Shown: positions 46,091-58,480 of the stretch, piece by piece | How the letters are laid out: each line of letters starts with the position of its first letter | How positions within the stretch are numbered: position 1 is the first letter of the stretch | Assembly: GCA_029990175.1 (NCBI GenBank) | Contig: JARKIP010000051.1 | Location: forward strand, 1-64,000 | From: Petunia secreta | Lineage: Eukaryota; Streptophyta; Magnoliopsida; Solanales; Solanaceae | Length of the DNA stretch: 64,000 bases | Direction: 5' to 3' | The notes under the pieces: model-generated | What the model was told of the DNA's origin: nothing | Database searches by the model: none | The model's input: the letters and a program-made list of their open reading frames with translations, nothing else | Translations under genes and position numbers: made by a program

Positions 46091-47370
46091 CTTGGTTTAA
46101 ACTTTTATTTTTGTATCCAAAGGCGACATTTAGTGTTATTAACATCACGAATTGCTTAGTTTCAGGTCATAATGAATTCACATGAACACTAGTTGAAGAT
46201 TGAAGCTAGAGAGAAAGAATTAGAGCCAAAGTGGTGAAGAAAAGATATCAAGAGTGGCGGACCGCCTTTGTAAACTGGCGAACCGCCTAATAAACTTTAG
46301 AGAGTTTGCTAGGCAGACCGCCTGCTAGAGATTCAGAGAGATGACACAAGAGTAGGCGGACCGCCTAGTCTGCCAGGCGGACCACCTACTCCCCTGTTTC
46401 CTACATTTTTTCCCTTGTATAAATAGAATGAGCTAGGGTTTAAACGCACAGTTTCATGTTACATTTTCTACTTAATTTGCGACGATTTTTGGAGCCAAGT
46501 AGGAGTCTTGACATCATTTTGTAAGCTTCTTATATTGTATCTTCGAATATTATTCCATATAGCAATCCAAAATCTCTGTCTCACATCAATCCATCATTTC
46601 ATTACATCTTGATTGTTATGATTCAAACCCTAGTTATGAGTAGTTAAATTCATAACTAGGGGTGTAAATATGCTATGTTGATAGAAAATCGATGGGTGTT
46701 GTTTTATTTCACTAACCATTACAGAAGTAACAATTACTCAACTTCCATTACAATAACATCAAAATTCCAAAATCCATGATATTTGGGATATCTTGTCTAC
46801 ATTTCTAGTTAAAGACTTGGAAGAGATTAACTAGTGTTGAATAGTGGAGTTGGCGAGGATTTGGGTTGATAGGCTATTCATATAGACTAACTCATCTAAA
46901 AGGAGCTATGCTCGTAAGAGATCTGCTTTCCTTGGGTCTTTAAATAGTGCTTTAAGCATTCAACTAAGGCTTTGACAAGCGGGTTGTGAAAGATCTCTTC
47001 TAGGCCAGAAGGATTCTAGAGATCACAATCAGAAGACTCGACTGTAATTATACTTGTGTTGGGAAAGTGAAGTGAAGACACTTGTTGGTTAGAAATGACT
47101 ATTAGTTATTTACACCCTTAGTCTCATAATATCGAATCAAATTACTAGCTTGAGTTTGTATGTTTTATAGTTAGTCGTAGCGTTACATAAATCAAATATC
47201 TACTTCTAGGACTCAACACTAACCGCTTATTTGAATTTCTATTTGCACCTCTCTCACTTGCCAAGCTTATTCCCTAGGAAAATTAACCGCGACTCACATC
47301 GGGTATTATACTTTGACGATCGCCTCTCACTATTAATAGTGTAGGATTGAGCGTGGATCACCAAGAATAC
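46091..47370 (+). repeat. Probable LTR or LTR-derived segment of an Athila-type element
   Basis: Directly follows the truncated integrase. It has a TATA box TATAAATA at 46418-46425 followed by ATGAGCTAGGGTTTAAAC, and ends in TTCCCTAGGAAAATTAACCG, GCCTCTCACTATTAATAGTG and AGGATTGAGCGTGGATCA. Such motifs are common near the end of Athila/gypsy LTRs in Solanaceae. No primer-binding site follows and there is no second copy, so the LTR identity and edges are inferred. Confidence 0.45.
46256..46386 (+). repeat. Five copies of a GGCGGACCGCC near-palindrome
   Basis: Copies at 46256-46266, 46277-46287 (GGCGAACCGCC), 46312-46322 (GGCAGACCGCC), 46355-46365 and 46376-46386 (GGCGGACCACC). They lie 30-160 bp upstream of the TATA box at 46418, in an otherwise AT-rich segment. 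They could be transcription-factor sites or a structured repeat in the presumed LTR. Confidence 0.85.
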
Positions 47371-48360
47371 ACGACAGCAAGAAGCCCCAAATTCATCACC
47401 TTTCAACTTCACCGCACTATCACACCACAGCCTCGCCAAACAGCAGAATCATCTCCGATGTAGCCTCGCTTCCTTGCCACGTCGATTGCCGTTATTTCAT
47501 GATTCAAGATGGAGACATGATTCTTTTGGCATTTGGAATTCAGATATAGAAAGAGGAGCGTGAAACAAAGCTGGTGAAGTAAGTATCTGCCGGAAAATAA
47601 AGGGGTCATCGAAGTTTGGGTTCCGGTGAGTGTTTGAATCTCGATCCACGACAGAGAATGGAGTTTTCTTAAATTGACCTCGTATTTGAAGAGATGAGGT
47701 CAGGGTGATTCTGAGCATGTAAAAATTTGGCTGGAGAAGATGAGTTTGACGCCATCAACGGCTGTCCCGCGACCATTGTGAAATTGGGTAGATCTTTGTT
47801 ATGTTTTATGATTTTGGTTCAGGAAAATACGATTTGTCTTGATTATTGTGAAATGTGTTAAAAGAAAATAATGCTATGTCTTGTAATTTGAAAAATATTA
47901 TAATATAGGGGGTGTAGATTTGTATACATATTAAAAAAAAAGAGTTATGAAAAAAGTTATATGAATTCATATAATGTTATGAATATTAGCAAGGCCAAAA
48001 GTGTTGTTAGGCCGAGAGCAAGTAATAGGATCAGAAGGCCTTCTCTAAGGTTAATGTTTGGAAGAAAACAAGAGTATGGCTGAAATGCAAAAATTATCTG
48101 CACTTATATATATGAGATTTAATTTGACCTTTATAGGAGATTGCTTGGTTGTTTTTATTTTAAGCTTACATGTTAATGTTTGTATAGATATTAGATAATT
48201 ACTTTTAATTTCCTTTTAACTAATTTGATGGTGTGCAAGATTTTTACACTATCAACATAGCCCCAAATAATATAACAGACACATGATTTTACAAAACGAC
48301 TATTTCAACAAAAATTGAGGCTGCTCCATAATGTCATGTCTATGTCTAACGTTTCAATAA
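47371..48360. other. Intergenic, nothing recognised
   Basis: No conserved gene is seen. Minus-strand frames of 60-73 codons near 47254-47718 look like chance or an old gene fragment. The rest is AT-rich. Confidence 0.4.
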
Positions 48361-48369
48361 ATGGATTTA

Positions 48370-48690
48370 ACTTGTATACAAAGTTTTTTTAGCAAATTAC
48401 CTGCTCTATTTTTAGGTTATTCATTCCATTTTCATAGAAATAAGTGTAAATTTCATTAGATGAAATTAATGTTTTAAAATGTAAACTTTTTTGTTTTTAC
48501 ATTGTTAATATTATTGGATATTCTTATAGGAAGGAAGCAATGAGTAGCCCTAAAGAGTCGCATGTCAGTCTTCTTTGATGCTTTATATGTGTTTGGATCT
48601 TATCTTTGTCAATTGGCATCTCGAAAAAGTAGCCCAAGTGATGAAGTGACTCTGAGTAGAGAAAATTTCGAAAAATTATGCTTTACATAA
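48370..48690 (+). repeat. Dispersed repeat, copy 1 (LTR-like remnant)
   Basis: Matches 56720-57000 in the same orientation. Shared blocks include TTCATTAGATGAAATTAATG, TTTTTGTTTTTACATTGTTA, CATGTCAGTCTTCTTTGA, GCTTTATATGTGTTTGGATC and GATGAAGTGACTCTGAGTAG. The second copy extends upstream into an LTR-like promoter segment. Confidence 0.75.
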
Positions 48691-48778
48691 GAATTGTTTC
48701 GCTGGCCTATTATCCATAGAAAGCTTAAAATCATATACGTTCGTGGTGTTATAAATTCTCTCCCCTAGCACATAGCAT

Positions 48779-48835
48779 GGGTGGCTTAAAGGCAAGGCAC
48801 ATTAAGCCCCAAGAGTCGACGGGTCCAATATTTGA
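48779..48835. mobile_element. hAT-like non-autonomous element fragment
   Basis: GCATGGGTGGCTTAAAGGCA resembles one end of the hAT-type element at 58481-58968 (minus strand CATGGGTGGCTTAAGAGCA). The other end is not found. Confidence 0.45.
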
Positions 48836-49532
48836 TATTAATTATATTTATATATATTGATAAAAAATCTTTTAAATAAACAAAATGTTAGCCATTTTTT
48901 TCAATAAACAACATTGATTATAGTTATTAATTGTTATTGAAAGATATGACTTTAATTTGGAAATCTAAAATATTAGACAATATTCTACTATAGAGAACTT
49001 AACTACATTGTAGTGTGTGTGTGTAATAGTTGTTTCGATGTGGTAGCGCGGCTGTTTTGATCAGGTAATGAAGCCATAGGGATGGCAACGTGGTGTTGAT
49101 GCAGCGATGCTGCGCCGATGGTGGCAAGGGTAACGAGGCAATGGCGAGACTGCCACAATAATAGAGAAGCTGATTGTTTTGGGGGTGTAATTGATTAGTT
49201 AAAAACTTTAGCTCTCCTTCGATTTTCTCATTAGTGTTTGTTTTTAGTTCCGAGCTACATAGATGTGTCTTGGCTTCAATGATTGTGAGTTATGAATGAA
49301 GCTAACACTTTTTAGCGGAATAGAATCACCTATTACAATATACTTATGTTGTTGTTTATCCAAAGAGCTTGTTTGGGTAAGCTTAAAAATAGCTTATAAG
49401 CACATATATACTTTTTGAGTGTTTGGTAACTCAAAAAGTAATGTGCTTATAAGCACTAATGTACTTAAAATAAGTCAAAAGTGAGAAGTTAGGAAATCAT
49501 AAATTCTCAAAAATAGCTTATAAGAAACTTTG

Positions 49533-50837
49533 TGTTGCTCCCAAACGCACACACAAGTATACGTGGTCGACAAGTAATAAAGTGATAAGTAGAGTATCGT
49601 TCCCACGAGGACTATTCAGACTGAATTCTAGCAAACAATTTCCTAAGAACTATTCATAGATCTTTTTCCAATGGTTGAGATTTTATTAACTAAAGAACAG
49701 TAATTAAAATGGTAGAAGTGAATTCAAACAATGGAGCAAAACTTGGTTGTTATCAGTAATAAGGAGACGGTCCAGGGTCAGAGTTACGAACAATACAGTT
49801 GAGTTTTCCAATTGATTCCACTTCTTAAATCCCGGATTACTAACTAACAGATTAAATGTACCCGTAAAAACCTTTCAATTCTTCACGGTCTATGCAGGCT
49901 ACTCCAATCCCTATATATCTATGGGTTGAATCACGTGCACGCATTAACGATTTCTGTAATTAGTTAAACTTGGCGAGCAAGTATATGTCTATCCTACTCA
50001 TAAATTGGTTCCCCGATGCCCGGGTTCACAAACTAGTCCTATTCTTTCTTATTACGTAATTAAATTCCCTCTTTCGAGTTCAATCTAAACACCATAGATA
50101 ATGCGTAATAATCGGGCCCTGACAATTACACAAGTGAAATTAAGAAAGAATAAGCAATCCGTTATGGGATTCAATTAATGGAAATCAATCTTCAAACATC
50201 AACTTTCATGTAATACTCTAACCCTAGAACGAGAGAATTAGCTACGCATACTCATAATAACAACACAAAGATTTGATGAAATAATGATGTAATAGATTAA
50301 TGGAAGGAAGAAAAACCCTTGTTCAAGATGTTATGAGCTCTCCAATTTGCTCCAAAGTCTGAACTCCTATAAAAAACTAAGTAAAAGAGTATTTATAATG
50401 TTTACAAACACCTAGTAATAAGTTAGACCCAAGCCTAGACGAAATAGGAAGTAAAAATCCGCACAAGGGGCGCCATAACGGGCGCCTCGCGCCTCGTAAC
50501 GCGCTAAGACAACCAGTGGATGCCAAACTCTTCATGCTTTTGTCACGCACCACGCAAGGAATCGCGCCACAGGCTGGGCGCTTTGCCTGGCACGGCGCGC
50601 CACCTGTGGCGCCAGCCAATTTTTCTGTTTCGTTTCTCCTTTTCTCGTTTCGTGTTGTGCCTTCATGTGCTCGATCCAATCCTCAATCAAAATCCAATCT
50701 TTTCTTGCTCAATCATGCTCTATAAAGCTCCAAATGCACTGTGTAAAAACCACATTCATAAACTAGAAAACGCGCGAATAAAGTACTCAAACGTGAGGAA
50801 ATATTAAGGAAACATTGGCATAAAATGCCAAACATCA
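49533..50837 (-). repeat. 3' LTR of element B
   Basis: About 1305 bp, clearly similar to the 1344-bp LTRs of element A. The GC-rich block (50455-50620) is the most diverged part. Confidence 0.9.
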
Positions 50838-52808
50838 CCACCCCACACTTGAACCTTTGCTCGCCCTCGAGCAAGTCACATCTCACTTCCCAACCTAGGT
50901 AAAACAGGTCTGCCTATGACTATGGTTGATACCGACCATTGAACCAATGCACACATGACTACTATGGATCCACAACATGCCAACAAATTACCAAAACCAA
51001 AAATATGAGAACAACCACCCTAAAATAGCTCAAATGCACAAACTCAACTTAATGCAACCATGCTCCCACAACATCACACCTATCTACTCAACCAAGAAAC
51101 CATCAACTTCACCTATTTCATGCAAACCATGTGCCATCACCAATATGAAGCAAAAGTGCCCCCTCAAAGATCACACACAACAATAAATATCATGAATAGA
51201 AGGGGGCAATACAAACGAATTCACTCACTCTCATGAAAGTTTCACATGTCACACACAATGTACCATAGGCTTGCCCGTAGTGTAGGACTCCACTAATGTA
51301 AGCTCACTCCAATCGGGATTAACTAGGACTTTAAAACGGTCGTAATGTAGGCTAATGGGCGGGTATGATACACATGGTAATAGTGACTACCTCCCTAAGC
51401 ACTTTAATACATCACCATTATTTCAAACACCATTCTCATCAAAGCCACCCAATCAACAACTTTCACACACACACCTTCTCAACAAGTAGCAATATTTTCT
51501 TTTAAGCACACACTAGCAAGGAATGGATATTCTTCTTTCTTATTTCTTTTTCTAACATTTTTTTTTCTCTTTTTTTTTTTCTTTTCAATTTCATTACTTT
51601 CCAAACCTTGCCAATGCTCATAAACAACTACTACCCAATTCATTACATATATTCCCCTTCATTAGTTCCACTAAAAAACCTCCCAATATCCAACCACAAC
51701 TCCAAAATAATATCACAATATTAACTAAAGTGCTTAAGGAGTAAAGGACCAAAAGAGAACAATTTAGAACAAGTGGGTAGGCTCGGGGTGTGGGTGCCAA
51801 CAAAAAGGTCAAAGAATTCACAACAATCAAGTCAAGGTGTATATGTAAGGGTAGACAAATCAAAAGACAGCCTTGTATCATTTCCCGACTAGAGTAAACC
51901 TAGGATTTCGCTTTGCACACTCACGGGGCAAGTTCTAGACCTTGATATGCAACATGGAGTAAACAAGAACATGCCTCACACACACATTGCACATGATCCA
52001 CACAAAAAGGCTCCATCAACAACTCTCAATCAAGCATCTAGAGTGCAACTTGTGGAAAATTAAGCACTAATGCACAAAGGTTCACAATAAAGTCAAGCAA
52101 GTGGACTCAAGCATCTCAAGGGGGTCATTCCATTTTTTTCTAGGCATGCATCACAATTTAAAACCAAAGGACACCACAAATAGCACATGCAACAAATTCA
52201 AGTCCACCGGTATCAAACAAATCAAAGGCACCTAGCATTACACCTATTTCCTTTGTCTAGGGTCACCTATACTGACTATTCTAATCCTAAAAATAAAAAC
52301 TACCCGGTTCAAAGGTCTACCCGTGAAAAAGAACCGAAGCCATAAGAAAAACCACGGGGTGGATGACATGTACCACTAACAAAGACTAAAAAGAAAATCT
52401 TTTTGGAATTTTTCATTGGTTTTCTAATTTTTTTTTTTATATATTAAAGCAAGAAACAAATCAAAATAAAGTCAAGTGACAAAAGAAAATCCTAATGGTA
52501 CATGCATCCCTAACCTCAAAAATAAATAAGAGGGTAGTTCTCCACCCCACACTTAAACTAAGCACTGTCCTCAGTGCTAAAAATAAGAAAGTGCAAGGTA
52601 AAGAAAACTTCCCTGAAGACTCTAGTCCTTGGTGCTAGCATCCTCCAAGCTTCCATTTAGTATGAGGTACTCAGACTTCCCCTAATAGGTCATCAATATT
52701 AGGCAAGGGTGAGGACACCCCACACTTAGCCTCGAAATTACATGAACCTGCAATCCAAGGACAAACAAAAACTACGTGACACTATAAATAAAATAATACA
52801 AGTACAAA

Positions 52809-52856
52809 CTCGGGTTGCCTCCCGAGTAGCGCCTTAGTTAACGTCGTGGCACGACG
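52809..52856 (-). other. Double hairpin in element B, conserved with element A
   Basis: CTCGGGTTGCCTCCCGAG spans 52809-52826 and CGTCGTGGCACGACG spans 52842-52856. Both stems are identical to those of element A, although the surrounding sequence differs at several bases. Confidence 0.65.
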
Positions 52857-52867
52857 ACACTTTTAGC

Positions 52868-53107
52868 TCACTTCCAGTATTTACATCTTCTCTTCTTACG
52901 CCGAACCCTTGCTTTCTTCCCTACTTTGAGAGAACCCCTCTTCAACTTCACATCTGGTTTACTTCCATCTTCTTGTTTGACACATTCAATCATAGAGCAC
53001 TCTTCCACCTTAGCTATGTGCTCCTTCTCAGTATACACCTTGAAAGTAACCTTTTCTCCATACGCTCTAACAGTCATCTCACCCAGCTCCATGTCAATAA
53101 TTGCCTT
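52868..53107 (-). pseudogene. Truncated retropepsin C-terminus of element B
   Basis: Keeps AIIDMELGEMTVRAYGEKVT, VEECSMIECVKQEDGSKPDV and the Lys/Arg-rich tail of the element A protease. The catalytic DLGAS half is removed by the deletion ending near 53108. The double hairpin follows the stop, as in A. Confidence 0.85.
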
Positions 53108-53639
53108 CAATAATACACACGACATAAAATCAGTGTAAAACCACATTCATAAACTAGAAAACGCACGAATAAAGTACTCAAACGTGAGGAAATATTAAGG
53201 AAATATTGGCATAAAATGTCAAACATCACTTTGGCTTATAAGCTACTTATAATAAGCCCAACCAAACATGCTCAAAATCAACTAGTGATTAAATGTGAAT
53301 TGGTAATGAAATCTTGAGCTGACTGATTAGCATGAAAGTGATGTCATACTGTTAGTATGTGCATATAGTGGTATATTTTTTTTTCCTTTGGAGTCTTGTC
53401 TAACTTGTTTGTTCGTCTAAATTAATCATATTTTTAGAGTAAAATGTAAACTGTGAGTTGAACTTTGATCTTCCTGAAATTGGTGCTCACGTTTTAACAT
53501 GTTTATGCCTTTGACTTAGAGTGAATCAATGGATGAGTAGAGGATGTGTATGTCTATCTTGTGTTGTCTATAGCATGTATGTATATGGGTACTTATTTAG
53601 TCTGTATGGTCGAGCATATAGGGTCAGTCATTGTCTTAT

Positions 53640-54200
53640 TTTGGGGGAAAATGTTAGCTAGTTTGCTAAAGCCTAAAATCTAAATTTAACTTTGAAAAAA
53701 AGAGAGGTAAATCAGAATGGCCAAAGGTGAAAGCAAGGTTAAAGTCAGGTGGCAGGGGGTGGCAATATTCAACCCTGGCCCACACTCCACCCTTTGTTTT
53801 TCATTAAATGTTTGGTATGCCTATGCATGTTTTAGGGAACAAGTCATTTAATTTTTGAGGTTTGAGGGCAAGGGACTTGGCTGATTCCCTTGCCCGATTT
53901 TATTCAGCTATAAAAGAGAAGCATTCAAGGCTCATTCACTACACACATATTCTACATATTAAAAACATCTCAACTACTAGTTTTAAAATCTGAAGTTTAA
54001 GAGAAAAAAGAAAGAAAAAAAGAGAAAGAAAGGCAGAAAAAGGATAAGAAATAGCAAGTAAAAAGAAAAAAATGGTTTGAGTCTAGGTTATGTTTAAAGG
54101 GCATTGTTAATGATTGGTTGTTGGGGTTGTTGCTGAGATCTTCAGTTTGGGCTTGTGCTTTTGGCCCATTTGTTATTTGCAGACAAGTTACACACAGATG
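53640..54200 (+). repeat. Possible solo or terminal LTR remnant
   Basis: A purine tract TTTTGGGGGAAAA directly precedes TGTTAGCTAGTTTGC, the usual arrangement of polypurine tract and 3' LTR. A TATA box in CAGCTATAAAAGAGAAG lies near 53909-53925, followed by a CT/A-rich leader. No partner LTR is visible and the right edge is not defined. A cellular promoter is an alternative reading. Confidence 0.35.
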
Positions 54201-54912
54201 CCTTTGTACTTAATTTTTTTTTTTAATGAGAATCATCATGGTTTAGTTTAAGAACTTTGTTCATGTATGTCGTAACTTATAACTTATTTTGATGTGTTAC
54301 AAGTGCAAATAAAATGTTATTTAAATAGTTTATGTATGTTGTTATAGACCATTATATGTATAAAATTATGACTAAAAATGTGCAAATTGAAGTAGCATGC
54401 TAAAATTGTGAGATCTGGCTAAAGTATTTTCCTAGTTCAGAATTAACCATTTTTTATAAGTTGGCCTTGTGATAAAAAAAAAAAATAGTAGCTAAAATGT
54501 GAAGTTCTCAAATATACAAACAAAATTTGCAATAAAAAATAGAAGTTACACTATCTGGAAAGATCAAGTTGATTGAAAAAAAATATGAGAGAATACTAAA
54601 TTGGGCCACCTATAATAAAGGTTTTTGCTAACAAACAACTTAGCTTAAAGATAGGCTCTCACATTGAGGCCTTCAAATGCAAAACAAGTAAAAATCAAAA
54701 CAGGTGATAGACTCTCACATTGAGGTCTCCATATGTTCAACAACTAAAGAGTATCAGAGCATAACAAAATATAGGGAAAATATAATAAAATACTTTAAAA
54801 GCAAAAAATGTGATAAAAAGCAATTGTGCTTGGCACAGAACTCGAGGGTAACTAATACCTTCCTGAGAGTCAACCTAAGTCCTTACGTGAATATCAAACG
54901 CAGGCCTTTGTA
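54201..54912. other. Intergenic, nothing recognised
   Basis: AT-rich DNA. A short local duplication (CTCACATTGAGG) occurs at about 54658 and 54715. No gene seen. Confidence 0.4.
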
Positions 54913-55798
54913 ACGCTTGGGATCCCATGCCAGTTTTAATCGTTCTTATTTTAACGAATAACTCATTTTAACCAATACTATCTTTTAATCTATTCTTGGA
55001 CTCCTTTAAATCTTTTTGTTGGACTCCTTTAAATCTTTTTGGGCCACTTTTTAACCAAGCAGCAGTGTGAACATCATGTGAAAAAGAAAAGATCAAGTTT
55101 ACTTTGCCTGAGATGAAAAAGAGTCCCAAAAGAATTATACTCCTTTCAAGCCTATAATTTTTTTGGAGAAAAAGTTAATGGCTTCTATAAATTGAGGGAT
55201 TCTCCTTCTCAATAAAACACTAAAAACTCCACAATGTAATTTTTATAATTTAAGAGTAATAATTAGGTGGAGATTTTAAATTTTAGTTTTTCTTTTATAC
55301 TAGTATTATATTTAAAATTTCTCCCTATGTAGGCCAATTGGCCCAACAAACATTCAGCAAATAATTTTAAGCTATTTAATATATACTTTATTGTCAACCA
55401 ATGTATGCTTTTGTCAGTTTTCATGTTATTTCGATCCCAACACTTTGTTCTCGATGTAAATCTCTTTTAAAAACTTGAACAAGATAAAGATTTTTCTATA
55501 ATTCCAAAATAGAGTTGCATTATAGAACGACTCGCCATCTTATTTACTTCGGTGAAATTCAAAGAGGAAAAACTATTAAGCATATTTTAAAATAAGATTA
55601 AAGAACACCCAAACCTTATTATCAAATAACCAATAGTGTACTTTTACTACCTCAGAGTCTTCAACTTATCGAGTAAAGATGACCACAAGGCTTTAAAATT
55701 CTGAATGTCATTAGATGAGATTGTCGCTTGTGGAGGGTTGTAATCAGCTACCTCTATAAAGAATCCTACAAAACTGACAATATCATTTTAAACAACGT
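54913..55798 (+). repeat. Segmental duplication, copy 1 (carries part of element F)
   Basis: Matches 60247-61160 in order. Shared blocks include GCAGTGTGAACATCATGT-like sequence, an LTR body with ACACTAAAAACTCCACAATG, the LTR end ATCCCAACACTTTGTTCT and the right flank with TTGAACAAGATAAAGATTTT, AGTGTACTTTTACTAC and TTTAAAATTCTGAATGTCA. About 80 bp covering the purine tract and the LTR start are absent here. A 22-bp tandem repeat (GGACTCCTTTAAATCTTTTT) lies at about 55000-55043. Confidence 0.8.
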
Positions 55799-55799
55799 A

Positions 55800-56560
55800 A
55801 GCTTTTGCGTCTTCAATGGCAGCAACTTTTGCCTTGCACGAATCACCCATATGTGCTCGTCCTAATAAGAAATCAGAAAAAATTAAGAATAAGCACCAAT
55901 GTTCTACGACATCAATTTTTTTTGTATTTCTTCAAGGATACACATACAAATCAAAATGGAAAGAATCACACTGGGATGTGGACTAAAAACAAAGCTAAAG
56001 ATACTGATTGCTATAGCTTATTATTAAGTAGGTAAAATTAAAAAATGGACAACTAAAAGGTTCAAATGTGTAAAGGGGCGATATTATCAAAAGTTTTTTT
56101 ATCTTGATCGTGTAGTTGATATTTTTCACCCCAGCTTGCATATTTGGGCTATTCAACCCGTTTTTTTTTCTCCGGAATCAATGAAAAAGAAATTAAATAT
56201 CCAAATTTGGCCCTATGATCCGAGCATAACTCCTCTCAACAAATCTTGAAGTAAAACTCCTTTATTTATCTTCGTCAAAGCAGACACCTCAAACAAGAAG
56301 CAAATTATTTTATTAAAAAAATAGGGAAAAGATTAAATAGATATAACAAAGCAGAAGAGTGCTTACGTATATATGTTCTTCAATGTTGGACCGAAACCGA
56401 TGCATATGGGGGTAATTCTGGTTGTCAGTGACAACTTGCCACATACAAACTTTCTTTTGTTCGTATTTCTTCAAGTCACTTCCTTTTAGAGCCCATACCA
56501 TAAACGTGGACATAAACTCCATCATAACAAAAGCTTCTTTACCATTTTTCTTGTTGCCCA
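55800..56560. other. Intergenic, no recognised gene
   Basis: The frames at 55805-56035 (plus) and 56313-56561 (minus, with CMWQVVTDNQNYPHMHRF) have some protein-like character, but I cannot place them in a family or connect them to other exons. Confidence 0.35.
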
Positions 56561-56566
56561 AAAAAA

Positions 56567-57005
56567 GTGTAAGGATGTTTTCCTAGATTAATTTGGATTT
56601 GATTCCAATAGTAAGTAGGATTAGTTTAACAAGTTTATTTAGGATAATATTTACTTTACCTATTTTATTAGGATTATTAATGATAGCCCCTATTCCTATA
56701 TAAAGGGGTTACTTCTTTGTAGCAAATTACATACTTTATTTTAGGTTATTAATTTCATTTCTATAGAAATACGTGTAAGTTTCATTAGATGAAATTAATG
56801 TTTAAAACTTAGTCTTTTTTGTTTTTACATTGTTAATGTTATTGAAAATTCTTATAGGAATGAAGCAATCAGAAGCTAGAAAGAGTAGCGCATGTCAGTC
56901 TTCTTTGACGCTTTATATGTGTTTGGATCTTAAAACAGTAGCCCCAAGTGATGAAGTGACTCTGAGTAGAGAAAGTTTCAAAAACCATTGGATTTCAAGC
57001 TCCTT
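56567..57005 (+). repeat. LTR-like remnant and dispersed repeat, copy 2
   Basis: Starts near TGTAAGGATGTTTTCCTAGA, has a TATA-like CTATATAAAG at 56696-56705 followed by GGGGTTACTTCTTTGTAGCA, and shares its downstream half with 48370-48690. It looks like a decayed copia or TRIM-type LTR. No primer-binding site or partner LTR is seen. Confidence 0.4.
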
Positions 57006-58472
57006 TGATATTTTGTCCTAATGACACGATTTAAAGCATAACATGTCTACCTTTTAGATTAACTTAACAAACCTCTATTGCTTATCACCTTTTATATGTA
57101 AAAAAATTTATGGTTAACCATGCGTAACATTAAAGATATATGTTGTCCATCGGAAAATCCAAAAGAAACAGAGGTGAATGGTTCAATAGCAAAATGGAAC
57201 CCTATATTATTATATGTTTAAATCAAACTTCCACGATGGACAAAGACAACATTAAGGCAAAACAAACTACATTACGTTCTTTTACAGTTAAACTAGTTCT
57301 AATACTGAGGCTTAGACGAAAAGTTAAGACAGAGAAAACATCACATTTCGACACATCCCTCTAAGTAACATATGGGAAAATTTGAAGCAACTACAAAGGA
57401 GTTTATTAGGAATAGTTAACTAGACAATTCTAGTTTTTATATATATTAATCATTCAGTTTTTTGGTAGCCTAAGACCATCTACACACTATTATACGACAG
57501 GACACACCAATTTTAGATTTTCATCATTTCATCCTAGGAGATGGAAGATGGAGTACTTAAAAAGATATGTGAAATAAAATATATATCAAGCAATAATCTC
57601 AAACAATAAGTAACCAAAAAGTTAAATCATTAAATTTATATATTATCTGTAATAGACGACAATATTATACCTCAGGAATGAGTGAAAAAAACAGTAAAGA
57701 CACATAAAAACAATAAGAGAAAAGAAAAGCGGAAGCTCGAGAGGAGGCAAAAAACAAATATGAAATTCTCCTCTCCATTTCCAGAAGCCCTAGCTTGTGG
57801 AAGTCAAGCAGTTTACTGTATATATATGTGCCAACAACGCTTCAAATTGACTCTTTCGTGCAAAATGTCAAGTATTTATGGAGCGGTTAGTTTAGAAAGC
57901 ATGATTAAATTCACTTCTTAAGAATGACTCTACCTTGCTTGTAATCTAAAATTAGATACTTCTTAAAGAAGAGAGTGCATAAAATTGAGGAGCAACCTTA
58001 TCCAAATTATAGAGTACTTGTTCCCCTCTTATTCCTTTGCTAGAAAAGAGATCTTGTACCGCGTTGAAGGCAAGCATTTAAGTTGTAACCCATAGACCTC
58101 ATCCTTTACAAAGATCAACGGCTTGCTGGGCTTTATCTTGAGAATGGAGAAGGGAGTGAAGCAATATATTGCAAATTCTTGGCATTTACCGAACACGTCT
58201 CTTGATAGTATATTGAAGAACCTCGACTACCTGATCCAATCATAATCTTCCATTTTACCAAAAGTTTAAATTGCTTTTTCCACTTTAACGTTCTAATATC
58301 CCCAAATCAAAGTTGTAAAAGCATTAGAACAAATGAATAATCCTAAAATCTTAATTCACTAACCAAAGAAATCAGTACATTTCTCACTTTAAGATTTAGG
58401 ACAGCATGCCCTAAACCTCTTGACCAGCTTCTCACTCATTAATCCACCCATAGCAATTAATGAATGTCATTA
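57006..58472. other. Intergenic, nothing recognised
   Basis: AT-rich DNA. The frames at 57140-57364 and 57682-57921 are not recognisable and are probably chance. Confidence 0.4.
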
Positions 58473-58480
58473 CATTGGGT

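Larger units (their letters stand above)
49533..53228 (-). mobile_element. LTR retrotransposon B, deleted relative of element A
   Basis: Starts TGTTGCTCCCAAACG and ends CAAACATCA, like element A. It is flanked by CTTTG at 49528-49532 and 53229-53233. The left LTR (49533-50837) and the 3' non-coding region (50838-52860) are kept. A deletion joins the protease gene at about 53108 to the last ~116 bp of the other LTR (53113-53228). Gag, the primer-binding site and most of the 5' LTR are therefore lost, and this copy cannot transpose by itself. The many substitutions relative to A show it is older or from a different source copy. Confidence 0.92.
49365..53273. mobile_element. MITE of family M1, split by element B
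   Basis: The left part is 49365-49532 and the right part 53234-53273. Terminal GAGCTTGTTTGGGTAAGCTTA and (right end, inverted) GAGCATGTTTGGTTGGGCTTA pair up. Removing element B and one CTTTG duplication leaves a MITE of about 208 bp, close to the 180-bp copy at 3440-3619. Confidence 0.8.
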
